Part shown: in pieces, positions 9,049 through 16,306 of the stretch
Position numbering within the stretch: the first letter of the stretch is position 1
Layout of the letters: each line of letters begins with the position of its first letter
Assembly: GCA_014802625.1 (NCBI GenBank)
Contig: JAAVBX010000003.1
Coordinates: forward strand, 141,544-205,343
Length of the DNA stretch: 63,800 nt
Direction: 5' to 3'
From: a bacterium
GTDB lineage: Bacteria > Bacteroidota > Bacteroidia > Bacteroidales > Muribaculaceae
Position numbers and translations under genes: made by a program
The notes under the pieces: generated by a model
Seen by the model: only the letters and a program-made list of their open reading frames with translations
What the model was told of the DNA's origin: nothing
Databases searched by the model: none

Positions 9049-10584
9049 TCAAATTATTCTTTTAATCAGAGCTCGGCGGATGAATTTACGCTCTTTGGTA
9101 TTCATTCCGATTCCGACCTCCAGAACTATTACGACCAAGATACTACCGACAATGGTGATTACGGGATTGACGGTTTGCGTCAATTGCAAATTGTGGTATC
9201 CGAAATAGAGAAGAGCGCATACGCCAGCCAGCAATCCGGAGGGTAAAAAAACCGATTGTAGTATCCTATAAATGGAGATTTCGGGTATACTTGTCTTAAG
9301 CATCCGCAATCTGACGAACAGGGCGATGATCGCAAGTATGGCAATCGCGACAAAGACCGATTGCGGCGGCAACCCGGAGTGGAGAAGAATATAACCAATA
9401 GGAAGAGTAAGGAGTTGGATACCTCCGACAGCCATCTCATAAATCTTCACCCGACCTGTGGCTCTCACCCCGGCACCAATACAGTAGGTGAAACTTTCAA
9501 TCTGGGAGATTATCAGCACTAATTGAATGAAAACCGGAGCGTAAGAGGGATAGTCTCCGAGCCAGAATTTGAGTATAGGCCCGGTTGCCATCAACACAGG
9601 AAACGACAATATCAGGATGAGGTAAAAGGAAAATTTGCAGCCGTATATAATCAGGTGTTCGGTCTGTTTGAGATCGTTGACTGAAAAGGTTTTGGTTATC
9701 TGAGGATTGATAGCGGTGGTGAAATTCTGGACAAAGCTGTTGATGGCAGTGTTTACCTGAGAGGAAAGGGCATAGGCGGCATTTACCACCGGACCAAAGA
9801 AGAGATTCAGCAAAATGTTGCAACCCTGTTTTTTACCCACCCATGAGAGTGTGCCGATCGTGCTCCACGACATAAATCCGGCCATGGGTCGAAAGAGTTC
9901 TTTATCATATATCGATCGAAGAGACCGACATTCCGGAAAGCGGTGTCTGCAATAGATAAGAGTGAGTAAAACAAGAAGGGCAGCCGTAGCCAGATTAAGA
10001 AGCGCATAAGTCCTCAGTTTATTGGCAAGTATGATGGTCAAAGATAGCGCTACTACCAATTTCATCACGACCTCCAACACGCTCAGGATAGCGAATACTT
10101 CCATTCTTTCACGTGCTATGACAATGGCATTCAGCGGCGTACGGAGGATTAAAAATATAAAAGAGAGCAAAGCACATTGATACACCCAATTGGCAGCTGA
10201 CAGTTGATCCGAAGGAATCTTCATACAATGATTCAGAAACCAGAGACCGAGAGTTTCCGCCAACATCACGACTATCAAAGATAGTAAAATTTGGATGGTG
10301 ATTGCAGTGCGAAATACGCGGGAGGCTTCCTGTATGTCGTCCCTGCCAAGGGAAAAGGATAGGAACCGTACTGTGGACATCGACATCGCCCCGTTAAGGA
10401 AGGAGAGCATCACGATTATGCCGCCGACCACATTGTATATTCCATAATCAACCGCTCCAAGCTCTCTCAACACGATTCGGGAAGTATAGAGTGAAACACC
10501 CATCACCAGAAACATCCTGAAATAAAGCATCAGGGTGTTTCTGGCAATGCGTGAAGTAGAACTATTACTTCTCCGTTGAGGCAA
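9049..10584 (-). CDS. Oligosaccharide flippase (Wzx/MOP superfamily)
   Basis: A 511-residue integral membrane protein with about 14 hydrophobic segments, the usual size and layout of MOP-superfamily lipid-linked oligosaccharide flippases. The N-terminus has a short basic leader, then YFRMFLVMGVSLYTSRIVLRELGAVDYGIYNVVGG, where the L-G-x-x-D/E-Y-G-I-Y-N turn is typical of Bacteroidales Wzx proteins. It would move the undecaprenyl-diphosphate-linked repeat to the outer face of the inner membrane for polymerisation. It is the first large enzyme-type gene after the UpxY regulator, 40 bp upstream of the radical SAM gene. Confidence 0.93.
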   Translation of the reverse strand: MPQRRSNSSTSRIARNTLMLYFRMFLVMGVSLYTSRIVLRELGAVDYGIYNVVGGIIVMLSFLNGAMSMSTVRFLSFSLGRDDIQEASRVFRTAITIQILLSLIVVMLAETLGLWFLNHCMKIPSDQLSAANWVYQCALLSFIFLILRTPLNAIVIARERMEVFAILSVLEVVMKLVVALSLTIILANKLRTYALLNLATAALLVLLTLIYCRHRFPECRSLRSIYDKELFRPMAGFMSWSTIGTLSWVGKKQGCNILLNLFFGPVVNAAYALSSQVNTAINSFVQNFTTAINPQITKTFSVNDLKQTEHLIIYGCKFSFYLILILSFPVLMATGPILKFWLGDYPSYAPVFIQLVLIISQIESFTYCIGAGVRATGRVKIYEMAVGGIQLLTLPIGYILLHSGLPPQSVFVAIAILAIIALFVRLRMLKTSIPEISIYRILQSVFLPSGLLAGVCALLYFGYHNLQLTQTVNPVITIVGSILVVIVLEVGIGMNTKERKFIRRALIKRII

Positions 10585-10620
10585 TTAAGAGTGTGTGCGG
10601 TTTTAAAACTGAAGCCTCTA

Positions 10621-11223
10621 TCAGAAGATGACACCGGCCTTCAGACCGATGAAATTCAGACCACCCACGTTGCGATATACGTTATAGCCGTCGGGTGTGC
10701 AATTCAGTTTTGATTTAAAGAATACACCGATACGGATGAGGGTATGCTGTAAGGGGATATTACCTCCGGCTTCAATAGTCGGGGTGATTAGCAGGCCTGA
10801 TTTTTTAAGATCCTTCACTACCATACCGGCAGAGGAACTCCATGTTTTCGCGCTCAATGTGGTGTAAAAAACGGGAGAAAAACCTACAAGCCCGTAGAAA
10901 GAGCTGTTCCCGAAGGATAGCCGGCTCCACTCCAGCTGAACCGGTATGCCGGCCTCAAACATGTTACGAGTATTGGTGTATTTGTTGATTTTATTGGTGT
11001 AGTCCATCGCCACGGAGAGACCGCAATTGATGAAGAGGTCACGATGGATATTCTTTTTCCACACTCCCTCGATACCGAAATCCTTCGATGTCTGACTATT
11101 GGCGGCAGCATACGCTGAAACCTGTAGAGCATGATCAGGATTCTCGATTCCGGTAGTCTGCGCAAATGCCTTACCTCCGAGACTACCGAGGGCAACAATT
11201 AGTGTTAAGATAACGCGTTTCAT
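10621..11223 (-). CDS. Small secreted outer-membrane beta-barrel-like protein
   Basis: A 200-residue protein with a type I signal peptide (KRVILTLIVALGSLGGKAFAQ). The rest is made of alternating aromatic or hydrophobic strands ending in aromatic residues (RDLFINCGLSVAMDY, SSFYGLVGFSPVFY, HTLIRIGVFFKSKL) and closing with GLKAGVIF, a C-terminal Phe typical of outer-membrane barrels. No family is recognised with certainty. It sits 10 bp after UpxY and before the flippase, so it should be transcribed with the capsule genes. A role in capsule export or anchoring is possible but only inferred from position. Confidence 0.8.
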   Translation of the reverse strand: MKRVILTLIVALGSLGGKAFAQTTGIENPDHALQVSAYAAANSQTSKDFGIEGVWKKNIHRDLFINCGLSVAMDYTNKINKYTNTRNMFEAGIPVQLEWSRLSFGNSSFYGLVGFSPVFYTTLSAKTWSSSAGMVVKDLKKSGLLITPTIEAGGNIPLQHTLIRIGVFFKSKLNCTPDGYNVYRNVGGLNFIGLKAGVIF

Positions 11224-11233
11224 TACAGTTGAT

Positions 11234-11800
11234 TTAAAGTAATTCTACATTAATTTTTTCAATCTTTAGTCGGGCTACTCCACTGATTCCGACGGGGATG
11301 GCCAGCTCCAAGAATTTATCGTCACAGGTTAAAATTTCACCGGTCAAACCCATTAATGGGCCTCTGACAACGTGAACCTTATCATTAACCTTTAAAATCG
11401 AGGGATCAAAGGAGACAGGGTATTCCGATTGTCCCAATATGAATTTGAGACGCTCTATCTGGCAATCTGGAATTTGAGCGATTTTCCCGGTACCGGGGGG
11501 GGTAAAAGCCTTGATTATCAGAGAGTTATGAGTAATATTTGGAATCTCGGATGCGTCCGCCGATACGAAAATTACCATAGGAATGACTACAACTTCCACA
11601 AGTTTCTTTCTATCCGACCATTGACGTAACTGATATTGAACGGGGAGGAAATTCTCTATGCCGATACTGTCGAGATATGCCCTGACTTTCTTCTCACTCC
11701 TGGGTCTGGTATAGAGTGCTATCCAGAATTTCGGGTGCGCTTCGCGGTCGTCAGTCCCATTGACCGACGAGCCGAATCGACATTCTTGTGAGGTTAGCAT
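11234..11800 (-). CDS. UpxY-family capsule transcription antiterminator (NusG-like)
   Basis: A 188-residue NusG paralogue. The NGN domain starts at about residue 24 with FWIALYTRPRSEKKVRAYLDS, then NFLPVQYQLRQWSDRKKLVEV. A KOW-type segment (PLMGLTGEILTC) lies near residue 150. In Bacteroides, the first gene of each capsule operon encodes such a protein, which lets RNA polymerase read through the long untranslated leader of its own operon. Position and orientation fit: it is promoter-proximal to all the minus-strand capsule genes. No UpxZ inhibitor gene is seen next to it, which differs from the classical Bacteroides order. The 24-residue N-terminal extension is of uncertain value. Confidence 0.93.
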   Translation of the reverse strand: MLTSQECRFGSSVNGTDDREAHPKFWIALYTRPRSEKKVRAYLDSIGIENFLPVQYQLRQWSDRKKLVEVVVIPMVIFVSADASEIPNITHNSLIIKAFTPPGTGKIAQIPDCQIERLKFILGQSEYPVSFDPSILKVNDKVHVVRGPLMGLTGEILTCDDKFLELAIPVGISGVARLKIEKINVELL

Positions 11801-11841
11801 ACTTTAATAATCTCCTGAAAAAGAAGATAACGAATCAATTG

Positions 11842-11849
11842 CAAATATA
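11842..11849 (-). promoter_or_regulatory. Putative -7 element for the capsule operon
   Basis: Read on the minus strand this is TATATTTG, matching the Bacteroidales TAnnTTTG -7 consensus, 42 bp upstream of the upxY start. No good TTTG lies 19-21 bp further upstream, so the -33 half is weak. No invertible-promoter inverted repeats were recognised around it. Confidence 0.45.
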
Positions 11850-11888
11850 GTAAAATTTTTTCAATTGGGGATAATTAATAGCTGATAA

Positions 11889-12101
11889 AATGGAGGGTAG
11901 GTGCGAACCTGCTGCGGGGAAGTTACTTTAATGGAGGGTAGGTGCGAACCTACCGCGAGAGGATAATTTAATGGAGGGTAGGTGTAAACCTACCCCGTGC
12001 GGAAGTAGAGGTAACTTCCACACGCGATAGTCCCGCGTGCGCAGGGTCGCGGCAGAAGTTACTTAAGACGGCGTGGGGTGGGTTTGCACCCACCCTCCAT
12101 T
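11889..12101. repeat. Array of GNRA-capped hairpin repeats: three direct copies plus one inverted copy
   Basis: Three direct copies start at 11889, 11930 and 11970 (period 40-41 bp), each beginning AATGGAGGGTAGGTG. A fourth copy in reverse orientation occupies about 12076-12101. Each copy folds as a short stem closed by a four-base GNRA loop: GCGA, GCGA, GTAA, and GCAA in the inverted copy. The second copy pairs GGTAGGT with ACCTACC. The third pairs GGGTAGGT with ACCTACCC. The inverted copy pairs GGGTGGGT with ACCCACCC, so A-T pairs become G-C pairs on both sides. The first copy has a mismatched 3' arm (ACCTGCT). No gene lies within. It may be a REP-like dispersed family or part of a structured RNA. 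Confidence 0.8.
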
Positions 12102-12171
12102 AAAGGGAGAGGGGTGAGGCCGACAGACGGACTCACCCCTCAATCGCAATTATGCGATTATGGGATCGGGA

Positions 12172-14310
12172 TTATTTTGCGGAATCGGCGGCGGGTGCGT
12201 CAGCCTTGGGTGACTTCAGGTATTTGTCGAGGAACCGGAAGAATACACGCTGCCAGAGGATTGCGTTCTGGGGCTGGAGAACCCAGTGGTTTTCGTCGGG
12301 GAATACGAGCATTTCCGTCTCAAGACCGTGCATCTTTGCGGCGTTGAAGGCCATCATACCCTGAGACGCGAGGATACGGTAGTCGAGTTCGCCGACGGTG
12401 ATGAGGATAGGAGCGGTCCAGTTGTCGACAAATTTGTGGGGAGAAGTGGCGAATGTACGCTGTGCAGTGGCGTTATCCTTTTCCCAGGGAGCACCACCCA
12501 TGTCGAAGTCGGCAAACCACATTTCCTCAGTCTCAAGATACTGAGCCTCGATGTTGAAGATGCCTGCATGGGCAACGAGGGCGGCGAAGCGACCTTCATG
12601 ATGACCGGCGAGCCAATAAACGGAGAAGCCGCCGTAGCTGGCGCCGATGGCACCGACGCGCTTGGCGTCAACGTAGGGCTGAGCTGCAATATAATCGGTA
12701 GCCGCGAGATAGTCACGCATATTCTGACCGCCGTAGTCGCCGGAAATCTGACGGTTCCATTCCTCTCCGAAGCCGGGTACGCCGCGACGGTTGGGAGCGA
12801 TCACGACATAACCGTTGGCGGCCATGATGCGGAAATTCCAGCGGTAGCTCCAGAACTGGCTGACAGCCTGCTGGGGGCCACCCTGACAGTAGAGAATAGC
12901 GGGATATTGCTTGTTGGGGTCGAAATTGGCGGGGAGGATAACCCAGCAGGTCATCTCCTTACCGTCGGAAGTCGGCACCATACGCTTCTCTACCTTCACC
13001 TCAGCGAGCTGAGAGAGGATGTCCTTATTGATTTCAGTGATCTGCTTAACGTCGCCACCGGCTGCGGGCACCTCGACGAGGTCGTCGGGCTGCAGCATAT
13101 TGTGGCGAAGAGCGAGGAGATTGCCCTTGAAGGGGATAACGGCATGATAATCCCACATGCCGTCGGTGAGCTGCGTCACCTTAGCGTCGGCCACATTGAT
13201 GCGGAATACGGGTTCGGTGCCTTCGGAATAACCGGCGAACACGATCGACTTGCCGTCAGGCTCCCAGGCGAGTTCCTCGGGCCAGTATTTCCAGTCGGCA
13301 GTGAGGTCGCGCATCTCGAAAGACTTCATATCCATCACCATCAGGCGCTTCTTGTCGCTCTCATACTTGGCGGTGGCCATGGAGAGGAAAGCGAGCTGCG
13401 AGCCGTCGGGAGAATAAACGGGGTCTGTGTCATAACCGGGCATGCCTTCGGTGAGATTCTTCACCGTCTTGGCCTGCTCGATATCGTAGAGATAGAGGTT
13501 GGAATCGGTGGAGAAGGCATAATCCATCCCCTTAAGCTTGCGGCTTACATAAATGAGCTGCTTGCTGTCGGGAGAGAAAGCGAAAGATTCGGCACCGCCG
13601 AAGGGGCGCATCGGGCATTCGAAAGGTTCACCCTCCATGATGTCGACAAAGCCGGAGGCCTGCGAACCGTCGAAATCACCGAGGAAGGGGTGAGGGATTT
13701 CAGTGACCCACTCATCCCAGTGCTTATACATCAGATCATCTACCACACGGCCGGAAGTCTTCGGGAGACCCTCGAAGAGAGCCTCATTCTCATTGTAGGG
13801 CTTGATCGTGGAAGCTACCACTATCTTCTTGCCATCCGGGGAGAACTTAAAGCACTCCACGCCATTCTCCATCTCAGTGAGACACTTCTTGCCGGATCCA
13901 TCGGGATTCATGGCGTGAACCTGAGGCTTGCCGCTCTTGTCGTCCTTGGCGATGAAGGCGAGACGCTTGCCATCCTCGATCCATGCGAGATTACTCTCTG
14001 AGGAGGGGGTCTTGGTCAGACGCTTCATATCGCTGCCGTCGGGCTTCATCGTGTAGATTTCGGCGTTGGCCTTATTCTGCTCGATGCTCTCGTAAGAGAG
14101 GGTGAAAGCGATCAGCTCACCATCGGGGGAGGGGGTGATCTGGCTGATACGGCCGAACGCCTCAAGCACTTCCGGCGTCAGCATACCGTTCTCGATTTTC
14201 ACTTCGGGTTTCTCGATGATTTCCTCCGCGCTCTCCGCATTATTGGAAGAGCAGGCTCCGAGAAGAGCCGGAAGAACAGCGAGACCCACAGGAATCAAAA
14301 TCTTGTTCAT
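12172..14310 (-). CDS. Secreted S9-family serine peptidase (prolyl oligopeptidase / DPP type), lipoprotein
   Basis: A 712-residue peptidase of the prolyl oligopeptidase family. A lipoprotein signal peptide ends at LLGAC (Cys20), followed by an acidic stretch. Residues about 45-430 form a beta-propeller with repeated SPDG...IAF/LAF blades. The C-terminal alpha/beta hydrolase has the nucleophile in GASYGGFS, the acid probably in VGELDYRI and the His in DENHWVLQ, so the triad looks complete. It would release dipeptides or acyl-amino acids from oligopeptides in the periplasm or at the cell surface. It stands alone with 61 bp to the upstream YgiQ gene; structured DNA follows its stop codon. Confidence 0.94.
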   Translation of the reverse strand: MNKILIPVGLAVLPALLGACSSNNAESAEEIIEKPEVKIENGMLTPEVLEAFGRISQITPSPDGELIAFTLSYESIEQNKANAEIYTMKPDGSDMKRLTKTPSSESNLAWIEDGKRLAFIAKDDKSGKPQVHAMNPDGSGKKCLTEMENGVECFKFSPDGKKIVVASTIKPYNENEALFEGLPKTSGRVVDDLMYKHWDEWVTEIPHPFLGDFDGSQASGFVDIMEGEPFECPMRPFGGAESFAFSPDSKQLIYVSRKLKGMDYAFSTDSNLYLYDIEQAKTVKNLTEGMPGYDTDPVYSPDGSQLAFLSMATAKYESDKKRLMVMDMKSFEMRDLTADWKYWPEELAWEPDGKSIVFAGYSEGTEPVFRINVADAKVTQLTDGMWDYHAVIPFKGNLLALRHNMLQPDDLVEVPAAGGDVKQITEINKDILSQLAEVKVEKRMVPTSDGKEMTCWVILPANFDPNKQYPAILYCQGGPQQAVSQFWSYRWNFRIMAANGYVVIAPNRRGVPGFGEEWNRQISGDYGGQNMRDYLAATDYIAAQPYVDAKRVGAIGASYGGFSVYWLAGHHEGRFAALVAHAGIFNIEAQYLETEEMWFADFDMGGAPWEKDNATAQRTFATSPHKFVDNWTAPILITVGELDYRILASQGMMAFNAAKMHGLETEMLVFPDENHWVLQPQNAILWQRVFFRFLDKYLKSPKADAPAADSAK

Positions 14311-14371
14311 TGATGTTTTGAATTAAAAAGTGTTTTTTATGGTTTGATTCAGGGCTATGCTACAAAAGCGA

Positions 14372-16306
14372 TCAACGTTTTTTACCAGAGCCCTTGCCTC
14401 GGTTAACATTATCGGATCGGGAGGCCCTCGAACGCGGCGGAGAGAAATTAGGATTATAGCTTCTCGAAGGGCCGGAGGGGACACCTGAGGGGTAGAGAGC
14501 CTTCAGGAGATCTGGACGGTGTATACGCTTCAGGGCCTCGGTGATTTCGCGGCGTGCTTCAGGTTTATACCAGAAGAAGAATCTTCGTTGGGCCAATTTC
14601 TCACGTTCGGTGCGGGGAGTGAAGACCGGCTTGCCGGTATATGGATGAATCCCGGTGTAATAAATCTCGGTGGAGACCGTCATCGGGGTCGGAGTGAAAT
14701 CCTGCACCTGTTCAAGATGGAAATCGAGATTCTTTGTGATAGCGGCCAATTCGGCCATGTCAGATTCCCGGCATCCCGGATGAGAAGATATGAAATAGGG
14801 TATCAGCTGCTGGCGGAGACCCTCCCGCTCATTGATGCGGTCGAAGATATTCTTAAAATCCCGGAAGAGAGAGAAGGATGGTTTGCGCATGATGTCGAGC
14901 ACGGCATCGGAGGTATGCTCCGGCGCGACTTTAAGTCGGCCACTGACATGGCGGGAAATCAATTGGCGGATATATTCCCGGTTAGTCTCATCAGTGAGAC
15001 GATTTCCCGAGGGAGCCATGGCGAGATCATAGCGCACACCGCTGCCTACGAAAGCCTTTTTCACCTCCGGCATGGCATCTACCTCCTTATATATACCGAG
15101 CAGGGGACCATGGTCATTGTTGAGGTTAGGGCATGGTTTCGGATGAAGGCATGAGGGGCGGACGCAGCTGGCACACATCTCCTTATTCCGACCCGACATG
15201 GCGTACATATTCGCCGACGGGCCACCGAGGTCAGAGATATAACCCTTGAAATCATCCATCTCCGTCACCTTCTTCACCTCCCTCATGATTGACTCCTTGG
15301 AGCGGGACGCGATGAATTTTCCCTGATGGGCGGAAATCGTGCAGAAGGCACACCCGCCGAAACAACCACGGTGCATATTGACGGAATGGCGAATCATCTC
15401 ATATGCGGGGATAGACTTTCCCTTATAGCGGGGATGGGGATAACGGGTGTAGGGGAGATCGAACGAGGCATCAATCTCGGCTGACGTCATCTGCGGATAC
15501 ATGGGATTGATGCAGACCTGCCGACCCTTGGTCGGCTGCCACATCCGATGGCCGTGCATCCGGTTAGACTCAATCTCCACAAGCTTAAAATTAGATGCCT
15601 GGGCCGCCTTGCTGCGCGCGCACTCCTCAAAAGAGGCGAGAAGGATGTCGCCATCCCCGGGGGCCGGTGTGGCATCGGTAAGGAAGGCCGTCTGCGGCAC
15701 ATCAGTGATATCCCCGATTTTTTCGCCGGCATCGAGGCGGCGCGCGATCTCGACAATCGAACGTTCCCCCATACCATAGATAAGCATATCCATAGGAGCG
15801 TCGACCAGAATAGAGGGGCGGAGAGTGTCCTGCCAATAATCATAATGCGAGACGCGGCGGAGCGAGGCCTCGATACCGCCACCGATTACGGGCACATCGG
15901 GATAGAGCCGCTTGAGTATGGAGGAATAGACAATGGATGGATAATCGGGGCGCGCACCGTGGCGGCCACCCGGGGTGTAGGCATCGTCATGACGTAGGCG
16001 GCGATTGGCGGTATAATGATTCACCATGGAATCCATCGCGCCCGGGGAGACACCGAAGAAAAGGCGGGGAGCGCCGAGCTTTCGGAAATCTCGTAGGTCG
16101 TCGCGCCAGTTGGGTTGCGGAACGATGGCCACACGATAGCCATGCGACTGGAGGACGCGACCGATTACGGCCGCGCCGAAAGAGGGGTGATCCACATAGG
16201 CGTCGCCCGAGAAGAGGATAATATCGGGGCGATCCCAGCCGAGACGCTCCATTTCCTCCTTGGTCGTCGGGAGATAGAGGGATTTATCGTAGCGGGGATC
16301 CATCAT
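14372..16306 (-). CDS. YgiQ-family radical SAM protein (UPF0313)
   Basis: A 644-residue member of the YgiQ family of large radical SAM proteins with no settled function. An N-terminal cobalamin-binding-like domain (DIILFSGDAYVDHPSFGAAVIGR) precedes the radical SAM core, whose cluster motif is C-x3-C-x2-C in MHRGCFGGCAFCTIS. A further cysteine set (MCASCVRPSCLHPKPCPN) follows. The C-terminus is basic and Pro/Ser-rich, as usual in the family. The start codon overlaps the uvrB stop by 4 bp (ATGA), so it is translationally coupled to uvrB. A link to DNA repair is not implied by the family. Confidence 0.95.
   Translation of the reverse strand: MMDPRYDKSLYLPTTKEEMERLGWDRPDIILFSGDAYVDHPSFGAAVIGRVLQSHGYRVAIVPQPNWRDDLRDFRKLGAPRLFFGVSPGAMDSMVNHYTANRRLRHDDAYTPGGRHGARPDYPSIVYSSILKRLYPDVPVIGGGIEASLRRVSHYDYWQDTLRPSILVDAPMDMLIYGMGERSIVEIARRLDAGEKIGDITDVPQTAFLTDATPAPGDGDILLASFEECARSKAAQASNFKLVEIESNRMHGHRMWQPTKGRQVCINPMYPQMTSAEIDASFDLPYTRYPHPRYKGKSIPAYEMIRHSVNMHRGCFGGCAFCTISAHQGKFIASRSKESIMREVKKVTEMDDFKGYISDLGGPSANMYAMSGRNKEMCASCVRPSCLHPKPCPNLNNDHGPLLGIYKEVDAMPEVKKAFVGSGVRYDLAMAPSGNRLTDETNREYIRQLISRHVSGRLKVAPEHTSDAVLDIMRKPSFSLFRDFKNIFDRINEREGLRQQLIPYFISSHPGCRESDMAELAAITKNLDFHLEQVQDFTPTPMTVSTEIYYTGIHPYTGKPVFTPRTEREKLAQRRFFFWYKPEARREITEALKRIHRPDLLKALYPSGVPSGPSRSYNPNFSPPRSRASRSDNVNRGKGSGKKR

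Larger units (their letters stand above)
11801..12171. other. 371-bp structured non-coding region between S9 peptidase and upxY
   Basis: Besides the GNRA hairpin repeats and the upxY -7 element, this gap holds further inverted repeats. GTAACTTC (12011-12018) pairs with GAAGTTAC (12055-12062) and encloses CACGCG/CGCGTG (12021-12026 with 12034-12039). A 10-bp stem GAGGGGTGAG/CTCACCCCTC (12109-12118 with 12132-12141) and a 7-bp stem AATCGCA/TGCGATT (12142-12148 with 12153-12159) follow. The last two lie just past the S9 peptidase stop on the minus strand and could end its transcript. No coding frame of credible quality is present. Confidence 0.7.

Noticed and set aside
11889-12010. Possible CRISPR array
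   Set aside because: Only three direct units with gaps of about 15 bp, palindromic core, no cas genes, and a fourth copy in inverted orientation; this fits a REP-like element instead.
12286-14001. Open frame of 571 codons on plus, antisense to the S9 peptidase gene
   Set aside because: It lies wholly within a clear peptidase gene; GC-rich codon use leaves the opposite strand free of stops. No motif or ribosome site supports it.
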